13,530 nt of DNA, taken from positions 1 through 13,530 of the forward strand of contig JAQUQN010000021.1 of assembly GCA_028716065.1 (NCBI GenBank), read 5' to 3'. The stretch is from Candidatus Omnitrophota bacterium (GTDB taxonomy: Bacteria > Omnitrophota > Gorgyraeia > 2-01-FULL-45-10). Shown here piece by piece: positions 1 through 6,900 of this stretch (positions within the stretch are counted from its first letter, which is position 1; each line of letters begins with the position of its first letter). The notes beneath the pieces are model-generated. The model saw only the letters and a program-made list of their open reading frames with translations, was not told the DNA's origin and did not search any database. A program made the translations under genes and the position numbers.

Positions 1-1
1 G

Positions 2-868
2 GGGAAGGGTCACCCCATCCAGGCCTTTAAATTCCCTGTCATATACAGATGCGATGCGCTTTCTCTTTTCGCGGGCCCGGCATTTAATTACATACTTGCC
101 TTTTTGATATTCTCGGTGATATTCATGTTCGGCAGCCCCACCATGACCACAGAGGTCGGAGGACTTTTGAGCGGTTATCCGGCCCAGAGCCAGGGCATCA
201 AGGTCGGTGATAAGATCGTTGCTATCGACGGTAAGAGCGTGAAGTACTGGGAAGATATGACCGAGATAATACATAAGCACGTGGTGGGCACCGTACGTTT
301 GACCGTCGAAAGAAGCGGTAAGACTTTCGATAAGGAGATAAAGCCCATAGTACGCCAGACCAAAGATATCTTCGGTAAAGAAGTGAAGATGGCGCTGGTG
401 GGTATCGCGCCTTCCCAGAAGATAGAAAAGGTAAGATACGGATTTTTCCGGTCTTTCTACATGGGGGGCAAGAAGCTGTTCGAGCTTACGGCCGTGACCT
501 ACAAGGCGCTCTTTGCCATAGTGACGGGAAGGTTGTCGTTCAAGGAGTCGATGACGGGCCCCATAGGGATATTCATGATAACGGGCAGGGCAGCCGAGAT
601 GGGCATAATATACATACTTTACCTGATGGCTGTCCTGAGCGCGTCCCTGGCGATATTCAATCTCCTGCCGCTTCCGGTCCTAGACGGAGGGCACATAATA
701 TTCCTTGCCCTTGAGAAGGTCAGAGGAAGGCCTCTCTCTCCCAGGACGCAGGAGGCAATCACGAATGTCGGGATAGGGTTCTTGGTACTTTTAATGGTAT
801 TCATCTTTTATAGCGATATAATGAAATTCGGCATTGCCGCAAAGGTCGGCGGGATATTCAAAAGATGA
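2..868 (+). CDS. rseP: RseP-type site-2 zinc metalloprotease (M50), 5' end outside window
   Basis: Membrane-embedded protease of the RseP/RasP family, which cuts substrates such as anti-sigma factors and signal-peptide remnants within the membrane. The reading frame is open from base 2, so the N-terminus, including the first zinc motif HExxH, lies upstream of the window. Visible in order: the FAGPAFN stretch beginning the second membrane segment (bases about 68-115), a PDZ domain (about 155-345, with GIKVGDKIVAIDGKSV), the GPIGI segment, and the C-terminal zinc-binding LPLPVLDGGH motif (LDGGH at 680-694) between hydrophobic helices, with a final membrane segment before the end. The stop overlaps the ispG start (ATGA, 865-868), implying translational coupling. 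rseP next to ispG and proS is a common bacterial arrangement, usually with dxr upstream. Residues encoded by about bases 29-67 align poorly to the family; a compensated frameshift cannot be excluded. Confidence 0.95.
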   Translation, partial: GKGHPIQAFKFPVIYRCDALSLFAGPAFNYILAFLIFSVIFMFGSPTMTTEVGGLLSGYPAQSQGIKVGDKIVAIDGKSVKYWEDMTEIIHKHVVGTVRLTVERSGKTFDKEIKPIVRQTKDIFGKEVKMALVGIAPSQKIEKVRYGFFRSFYMGGKKLFELTAVTYKALFAIVTGRLSFKESMTGPIGIFMITGRAAEMGIIYILYLMAVLSASLAIFNLLPLPVLDGGHIIFLALEKVRGRPLSPRTQEAITNVGIGFLVLLMVFIFYSDIMKFGIAAKVGGIFKR

Positions 869-1929
869 TAAGACGCAAGAAGACACGGCAGATAAGAATA
901 GGCAAAGTGAAGGTCGGGGGGAGCGCGCCCATCGCGATCCAGTCCATGGTGAAGGCCGGGACCTGTAATGTTAGTAAGACCGTAGCACAGATAAAGGAAC
1001 TTGAAGGCGCAGGCTGCGAGATCATAAGAGTCGCGGTCAAAAATTCCAATGATGCAGCCGCCGTAAAAGAAATAAAGAGAAAGATAAAAATACCGTTGGT
1101 CGCGGACATACATTTCGATTACCGGCTCGCCTTGCAATGTATCAAAAGTGGCGCTGATAAGATACGCGTAAATCCGGGCAATATCACGAAGCGCGAAGAG
1201 ATGGTTCAGATAATAAAGGCGGCGAAGAAGGCCAAAATACCTGTCAGAATAGGAGTGAATTCGGGATCGGTGCCTTCGTCGTTCGTCGTTCGTCGTTCGT
1301 CGTTCGAAAATCTTGCTTCCGTTCTTGTAAAAACAGCGATGAAAGAAATCAAGCTCTTTGAAGAGATGGATTTTCATGATATAATTATTTCACTGAAAGC
1401 ATCGGATGTCGTATCGACGGTAGAGGCATACAGGAAGATGAGTGTTCTTTTAGATTATCCGCTCCATCTCGGGGTTACGGCCTCAGGCCCTTACGATTCC
1501 GGCGTAGTTAAATCCTCTATAGGGATAGGAGCGCTTTTGCTTGACGGGATCGGGGATACTATAAGGGTCTCCCTGACGGCGGATCCATTAGAAGAAGTGA
1601 TAGCGGCAAAACGTATCCTGAGCGCTTTGAATATCAGGCGATTCGGCCCGGATGTAATCTCGTGCCCGACATGCGGCCGGTGTCAGGTCGATCTCGCTGA
1701 AATAGTAAAGGAGTTGGAGTGCAAACTCAAAACTCATAACTCCAAACTCCAAACTAAAATAGCGATAATGGGATGCGAAGTGAACGGACCGGGAGAGGCG
1801 CGCGAAGCCGATATAGGAATAGCCGCCGGAAAGGGGTCCGGCATGTTGTTTAAAAAAGGCAAAATTATCAAGCGGATAAAAGAGAAAGATTTTGTTAAAG
1901 AATTATTAAAGGAACTGGAAAATATATGA
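865..1929 (+). CDS. ispG: 4-hydroxy-3-methylbut-2-enyl-diphosphate synthase (IspG/GcpE)
   Basis: Catalyses the penultimate step of the MEP isoprenoid pathway, reductive conversion of MEcPP to HMBPP, using a [4Fe-4S] cluster in the cytoplasm. The 354-residue protein has the TIM-barrel half (IQSM, ADIHFDYRLAL, IRVNPGNI, RIGVNSGS, SLKASDV, HLGVTASG, GIGDTIRVSLTADP) and the C-terminal cluster domain. Probable cluster ligands are C267 and C270 (SCPTC) and C304 (MGCEVNGPGEA), with the conserved glutamate at E311. It is the short bacterial form. Two 7-bp tandem repeats are translated within it: residues about 137-147 after GVNSGS replace the usual acidic loop, and residues about 286-297 form the linker just before IAIMGC. 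Both keep frame and leave catalytic motifs intact, so the gene looks functional. It starts inside the rseP stop and ends inside the proS start (ATGA at both junctions). Confidence 0.97.
   Translation: MIRRKKTRQIRIGKVKVGGSAPIAIQSMVKAGTCNVSKTVAQIKELEGAGCEIIRVAVKNSNDAAAVKEIKRKIKIPLVADIHFDYRLALQCIKSGADKIRVNPGNITKREEMVQIIKAAKKAKIPVRIGVNSGSVPSSFVVRRSSFENLASVLVKTAMKEIKLFEEMDFHDIIISLKASDVVSTVEAYRKMSVLLDYPLHLGVTASGPYDSGVVKSSIGIGALLLDGIGDTIRVSLTADPLEEVIAAKRILSALNIRRFGPDVISCPTCGRCQVDLAEIVKELECKLKTHNSKLQTKIAIMGCEVNGPGEAREADIGIAAGKGSGMLFKKGKIIKRIKEKDFVKELLKELENI
1275..1306 (+). repeat. 7-bp tandem repeat (TTCGTCG)x4 plus TTCG inside ispG
   Basis: Four perfect copies of TTCGTCG followed by a partial TTCG. 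Because 7 is not a multiple of 3, three successive units use different frames and encode the alternating SSFVVRRSSF peptide. It lies right after the RIGVNSGS motif of IspG, where related enzymes have a loop before the next helix. A change of one unit would shift frame and truncate IspG. Confidence 0.95.
1723..1757 (+). repeat. Imperfect 7-bp tandem repeat (AAACTCM-type, five units) inside ispG
   Basis: Five successive heptamers: AAACTCA, AAACTCA, TAACTCC, AAACTCC, AAACTAA. They encode roughly the KLKTHNSKLQTK stretch, a linker between the CPTC cysteines and the MGCEVNGPGEA motif of IspG. The sequence composition is unlike the GC-richer flanks. It is a second heptamer family, unrelated in sequence to the one at 1275. 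Confidence 0.85.
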
Positions 1930-3647
1930 GATGGTCTGAAGCGTTAATTCCTACACTGAAAGAGGACCCGCAGGACGCGGAGGTCATAAGCCATAAACTC
2001 ATGGTGCGTAGTGGCCTTATAAGGAAACTCATCTCCGGTTCTTATTCATATCTGCCGCTCGGCCTCAAGGTCCTCGATAAGATAAAGACAATCATAAGAG
2101 AAGAGATGAATTCGAAGGGGGCCCAGGAAGTGCTCCTTCCTGCGATACATCCGCCGGAATTATGGAAAAAGACCGGCAGGTACGATGTATTGGGAGATGT
2201 TTTGATAAGATTCAAGGACAGGCACGGCAAGGAACTGGTCCTAGGCCCGACGCACGAAGAGATCATCACGGACCTTGTGGCCAATAATGTAAGATCGTAC
2301 AAGGAACTGCCGCTTATATTATATCAGATACAGACCAAGTTCAGGGACGAGCCCCGTCCGAGGTTCGGCGTCATGAGATCATGCGAATTCATCATGAAGG
2401 ACGCTTACAGCTTCGATTGCGATACCGCCGGGATGGAGGCGAGCTATAAGAAGATGTATGACGCTTATTGCAGGATATTCGAGAGGTGCGGCCTGCCGTA
2501 CATGCCGGTCGAAGCGGACCCTGGAATCATGGGCGGGAACGTCTCTCACGAGTTCATGGTACCGGCCGAGGCCGGCGAGGATAAGATCGTGGTCTGCGGG
2601 AAGTGTAAATATTCGGCGAGTACGCAGGTAGCGAAGTGTAAAGAGGGGTCCGGGGTCCGGGGACCGGGTAAAGGCGGGAAGAGACTTCCGATAGCAGAAG
2701 TTGAGACGCCGGGAATAAGCACAATCGAAAAAGTGGCGCAACTTCTGAAGGTCGAGACGACAAAACTGGTGAAGACGCTCATTTATAAAGCCGACGGCAA
2801 GCCTGTAGCGCTTCTCGTGCGCGGCGATTTCGAAGCCAATGAGACGAAACTCAAAAATTATCTTAAATGCGAAATGCTGGAACTTGCCGACGAGAAGACG
2901 ATCGAGGAAGTTACAGGAGCGCCCGTGGGTTTCTCAGGACCAGTTGGATTAAAGAATACGCGGATAGTAGCCGATAATAGCGTTAAAGATATGACCGATT
3001 TCGTGACAGGCGCGAATAAGAAAGACGCCCATCTCATCAATGTCAATACCGGAAGAGATTTCGACACCAAGGAGTTTGAAGACCTGCGCATGATAACGAG
3101 GGATGATAAGTGCCCGTCGTGCGGAAAGGCGATAGAGATAATAAATACGATAGAAGTGGGACACACCTTCAAGCTCGGCACCAAGTATTCGGAAGCCTTA
3201 GGCGCCAAATTCCTTGATAAAGACGGAAAGGAAAAGCCGGCGGTTATGGGTTGTTACGGCATAGGTGTCAACCGTATCGCGGCCAGCCTCATAGAAACAA
3301 GTAACGACAAGGATGGAATAATATGGCCGCCATCCATAGCGCCTTATGAGGCCTTGGTCATAGCTCTCAACACGCAGAATAAAGAAGTTAAGAAGATATC
3401 CGAAGATATTTATAAGGACCTTACTAAAGGAGGTATAGATACCCTTTACGATGACAGGGATATATCGGCCGGTATAAAATTTAAGGACGCGGATTTGGTA
3501 GGAATTCCGGTAAAGGTCATAGTGGGGGAGAAGAATGCCAAAAAAGGTGTTGTAGAACTCAAACTCCGCAAAACAGGTAAGGTCGAAGAGATAACCCGAA
3601 AAGAATTAAAATCCCGCATAAAATCTATCATAAATCCTTCTGTGTAA
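1926..3647 (+). CDS. proS: Prolyl-tRNA synthetase, bacterial type with INS editing domain
   Basis: Charges tRNA-Pro with proline in the cytoplasm. At 573 residues the length matches the bacterial (E. coli-like) type. Class II catalytic motifs are present: motif 1 around GLIRKLISGSYSYLPLGLKV, motif 2 at FRDE (residues 139-142) followed by RPRFGVMRSCEF, and motif 3 at GCYGIGVNR (442-450). The INS insertion domain, which deacylates misacylated Ala-tRNA-Pro in this family, spans roughly residues 255-390 and is framed by CxxC pairs (C224/C227 and CPSC). The C-terminal anticodon-binding domain starts near residue 470 (YEALVIALNTQ) and includes LYDDRDISAGIKFKDADLVGIP. The start overlaps the ispG stop (ATGA, 1926-1929). 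A G-rich 7-bp repeat at 2645-2668 encodes the glycine-rich linker SGVRGPGKGG just before the INS domain. No convincing terminator directly follows the stop; transcription may run to the hairpin at 3813-3853. Confidence 0.97.
   Translation: MRWSEALIPTLKEDPQDAEVISHKLMVRSGLIRKLISGSYSYLPLGLKVLDKIKTIIREEMNSKGAQEVLLPAIHPPELWKKTGRYDVLGDVLIRFKDRHGKELVLGPTHEEIITDLVANNVRSYKELPLILYQIQTKFRDEPRPRFGVMRSCEFIMKDAYSFDCDTAGMEASYKKMYDAYCRIFERCGLPYMPVEADPGIMGGNVSHEFMVPAEAGEDKIVVCGKCKYSASTQVAKCKEGSGVRGPGKGGKRLPIAEVETPGISTIEKVAQLLKVETTKLVKTLIYKADGKPVALLVRGDFEANETKLKNYLKCEMLELADEKTIEEVTGAPVGFSGPVGLKNTRIVADNSVKDMTDFVTGANKKDAHLINVNTGRDFDTKEFEDLRMITRDDKCPSCGKAIEIINTIEVGHTFKLGTKYSEALGAKFLDKDGKEKPAVMGCYGIGVNRIAASLIETSNDKDGIIWPPSIAPYEALVIALNTQNKEVKKISEDIYKDLTKGGIDTLYDDRDISAGIKFKDADLVGIPVKVIVGEKNAKKGVVELKLRKTGKVEEITRKELKSRIKSIINPSV
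2645..2668 (+). repeat. 7-bp tandem repeat (GGGGTCC/GGGGACC) inside proS
   Basis: GGGGTCC, GGGGTCC, GGGGACC and a partial GGG. It is translated as EGSGVRGPG, a flexible linker following the cysteine CAKC-like segment (C238) and preceding the editing domain. It is the third distinct heptamer repeat in two adjacent genes. Confidence 0.9.
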
Positions 3648-3674
3648 AGATATAAAAAAGTCAGTTTTCCTATA

Positions 3675-3703
3675 TTGACATCATCATTATATTATGATAT
3701 AAC
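3675..3703 (+). promoter_or_regulatory. Near-consensus sigma70-type promoter
   Basis: A perfect -35 hexamer TTGACA (3675-3680), a 17-bp spacer, and the -10 hexamer TATAAC (3698-3703, five of six consensus). The predicted transcription start is near 3710. It lies 28 bp past the proS stop in AT-rich non-coding DNA and points at the structured RNA and the giant genes. This is the only strong promoter match noticed in the non-coding gap. Confidence 0.75.
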
Positions 3704-3709
3704 TATACT

Positions 3710-3858
3710 ATAACTTTCTAGGATCCCTGATTAAATTAACTCGGGGGAGTCAAGGGTCGTAGGAACCTCCATAGCATATTTAAGGTTAATTACCTTTTAA
3801 TGTGAGGTTTAAAGGCCAGATAGTCTAGAAAAGAATGCTTGGCGATCTGGCCTATTTT
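3710..3858 (+). ncRNA. Candidate structured leader RNA or small RNA, class unrecognised
   Basis: From the predicted start near 3710 the transcript folds by eye into three adjacent hairpins. The first pairs GATCCCT (3722-3728, one bulged T) with AGGGTC (3753-3758), enclosing an inner ACTC-GGGG-GAGT stem-loop (3739-3750). The second pairs AACCTC-CAT (3764-3772) with ATG-T-GAGGTT (3800-3809) with one bulge, capped by AAGGT/ACCTT around a TAATT loop (3782-3796). The third is the terminator-like stem at 3813-3853. Strong promoter in front and terminator at the end fit either a roughly 150-nt standalone sRNA or a riboswitch/attenuator controlling the 2060-codon gene starting 60 nt downstream. It does not match any riboswitch consensus I can recall. 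The fold was made by hand without energy calculation. Confidence 0.5.
3813..3858 (+). terminator. Rho-independent terminator-like hairpin
   Basis: AGGCCAGAT (3813-3821) pairs perfectly with ATCTGGCCT (3845-3853), nine bp, with a 23-nt loop, followed by ATTTTATTAT. The T-tract is interrupted and the loop is longer than in a typical intrinsic terminator, so strength is uncertain. It could end the proS operon, the RNA begun at 3710, or act as a conditional attenuator before the giant gene. Confidence 0.6.
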
Positions 3859-3909
3859 ATTATCTGTTTGTTAAGAGAATAAACATATAAGATACAACAG
3901 TTTAAACTC

Positions 3910-3917
3910 GGGGAGAA
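3910..3917 (+). promoter_or_regulatory. Ribosome binding site of the 2060-residue protein, tight spacing
   Basis: GGGGAG at 3910-3915 lies only two bases before the ATG at 3918, closer than usual. An in-frame TAA at 3903-3905 rules out an upstream start, and no ATG, GTG or TTG codon in frame lies between the ATG and the hydrophobic signal segment, so 3918 is the only sensible start. The short spacing may lower initiation. Confidence 0.5.
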
Positions 3918-6900
3918 ATGGACTCACAGGTCTGGCCACGTTCAAGGTTTTCCTTCCTTATAAGGATAATTTCCATTGTCCTCGTTATCTCTTTTATTGC
4001 CTACGACATCGCATGGGCATATCCCAATACTTTTTTAAGTATATCCTCACAGCAGAATAATAAACTTGCCGTGCCATCTTTATTCCAGGAAGAGGAATCC
4101 GGCGAGAGGCTCGTTGCCAAATATGTCGAGACTTTACTGGAAAAAGGACTTGCCTCTTATAATATTGATCTAAATAGCGTAAAAGACAGATTAACCAATC
4201 TTGAAAATAAATACAGAACCTGGTTCAGGAACCATCTTATCTGTGCTATCTCCGATGGCCAGATCCTCATAAAAATAACCCCCCAGTATATAATTCGTTA
4301 TTACGATCCAGGTTTATCCCAAGATCAAAAAAAATATATAGATAAGAATGATACCGTGGCATCGGTTCAGGTAAATGGAGGGCTTTGTAAAGAGTTGCTC
4401 ATGGCGAAATCTTCACCACTATCAGATGCCGAAGGCGGTTGCATAGGGAAGTTCGAGACTTTCGAAATAATAGAGATAAAGGATTTAAAGAATAACAGGG
4501 TGAAGATAATCGCCGTGGCAAGAAGGATAGGTTCACAGGTAGATGAGAAGATAGAGTTATACGGTAAGAGGGCACCCCCTCAAACCTCATTAGTTGATTT
4601 TGAAAAGACCGGCATTACCCAGATAGATAACGCCTTGGAAAAGGCGGCTAAAAGAATCGAACCCGGACAAATAATAATTCTTAATGATAACAAAGAGGAC
4701 CTCGATGGCTTAGCCATGATGTACGATAATTTACCTCTTGTTGCCATGCATGGTTCCATATTCGATGATCCTATAGCCAGAACTCACGAACTCGGCCACC
4801 TTGCCAATAAATTGGGTCTGCTTGCGACCGATGTTGTTCTCGATGCGTCAGGGAACAAGAGACTGTTCAACGAAAGGCTGGCAAGATATGGCTATATGCC
4901 TCATACATCTCCGGAAGCGTTGAAATTCCATTATGCGATGAGACAGTTGCAAAGAGACCGGTTTGGCGCAAGAGATAAAATATTGAGCTTAAAAACGCTT
5001 AAGCATGAAATTTATTATGTAAGAGGGGGGAATACCATAGACGATGTAAATAATGAAATGGATAAGTTCAGGAGGTCTCTCATTGATTTGAGGGAATCCA
5101 CGAAAAAAGTGGAAAATCTGCTGAAGGATGAGACAGATCCCGATAGTGACCTCTGGTGTTATGCTGCCGCAAAATTGGCCCTGATAGTCAAAAACGTCGA
5201 AAAAGGAATAGGTTTGGCCAATAATACTTGCGGCTATAATGGAGTAATACCGCTAAAGAAAGAAGATATGGAACAAAATGCCGACTGGCTCACTGCGGAG
5301 ATCATTTATTATAAAGATTTATTCTCCGGTGCGTCCGTTCCGGCTGTTTTCTTGAACACTTTCCTTAAAATCGGTATCGATACACCGTTGGACAAAGCTG
5401 TCCGGTTTTTTCAAGGTCAATCACAGGATGATACAAAAGAGTTCATCCGGGCCAGTTTGAGCATAGTCGAGAAGTGCAGCGATATAGAAGCGACAGCGAA
5501 AAATATAGCCCCTATCGCTCAGGATATATATAAAAATAGAGAAAGGATAAGAAAAGGCCTGAAAGAACTCATAGAATGGTATCAACAGGATTTCACGGTA
5601 TCCATATTGGCCATACGCCAGGCAAAAGACTTTAAAGGGATAATGGATATCACAACGGAGTTATATAAGGCCTACAAGGACCTCTGTGACAAATCAGTAT
5701 ATAATTTGCGATATCTAAGGTATCTAAAGATCGCCAGCGGCGAATACATGCCCCACGTGGGGTTGTTGACCCATCAGATCTTTAGCGAGGACCCAAGACA
5801 TATTCTCGGCTCAAGGGAGGTATACGGAGGTATCGATCCCCGTAATGTAACTCAATGGATAGAATTTTTGTTCAGGGAGGCCCATCTCAATGTCATAGGA
5901 GAATTGATTAATATGAGCGAAGCGGAGCAGATCGAGTTCCTGCGCGCGCAATCCGAGGCCCTGCCTCTTTATAGGGAACTGACAGACAGGCAAAAGATAG
6001 AGGCGAGATTGGTTTATTCCACCGCGCGCGCGGAAAAAGAGATGATACGTCCGCAGATATTGAAGATGCTGGAATTAAAAATAGCCGTTGACCTCGAGTG
6101 TTGTAATATGCTGGGGCTGTCGGATGATCTGTATTTCGTGGAGATCGCGAAACACCTTCTTGATATAGGGATAAATGCCGCGGTCATGTCAGACGATAAC
6201 TATTCAAAACGCTGGATAGAGACCGATGCGGGATTTATAGTGGATCTTAGTCCCGTGGAGGCGGAAGCCTTTGGCAGCTCATTTAAGGTTTTAGACAGAA
6301 AGTCGTTGGCCGAAGGGGATTTCAAGGGCCATGTCGAGCACAACCTGACGTTTGCTGCGCATGGTAAATCATCCGAGATATCGCAAGATGATGCCGGAGA
6401 CCCTGAGGCAAGAATGCGGAATATTTTAAGAAGGATAGAGTCCGCCGAGGCCGTCAACAGGAACGATAAGACCAATGCATGTTTCACGCCGAGGGATGAT
6501 GCATGGATCAGCACAGAAGAAGAGATATTAAAAGATATGCGTCATATGCTTGAGCTTCAGGGCCAGGGAGCCCTTGATCCGGTAAAAGGCATGCTTGATA
6601 ATTTAGCTTATGTCACCGCCAGACGTACTTATAACCATTTTGCCCGGGAGAGTATACGTAAGACAAACCTGAATACTCTTTTATTTGGACAACAGACCCG
6701 TCGCACACTTTATCTGAAAGAAGGCAGCAAAATAGGCAATGGATGGAAGTGCGATCTGGGGCTATCACCCGACTCTCCGCAGATGCCCTTCACAATGACC
6801 GAAAAAACCATATTTACCGATATTGCGGAGGAGTTACCTTACGAAGTTATTGGAAAAGAAGTGGCTACAATTGCTTGCGGCGTAGAAGGGAAAGGCTTGG

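Noticed and set aside
808..1377. 189-codon minus-strand open frame over the rseP/ispG junction
   Set aside because: It lies antisense to two well-supported genes, has no recognisable motif, and its odd peptide comes partly from the heptamer repeat. It is a shadow frame.
3648..3674. Terminator directly after proS (A-rich/T-rich patch around AAAAAAGTCAGTTTT)
   Set aside because: Only a weak A/T palindrome with no GC stem; the hairpin at 3813-3853 is a better candidate.
3710..3812. Match to a known riboswitch (c-di-GMP, guanidine, c-di-AMP, SAH and others considered)
   Set aside because: Some G-rich fragments look suggestive, but none of the conserved core strings of these classes is present in order.
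3868..3896. Second promoter between the terminator and the giant gene (TTGTTA, 17 bp, GATACA; or TATAAG at 3886)
   Set aside because: The -10 match is poor in the first reading, and the TATAAG reading has no acceptable -35. AT-rich DNA yields such matches easily, so it is not called.
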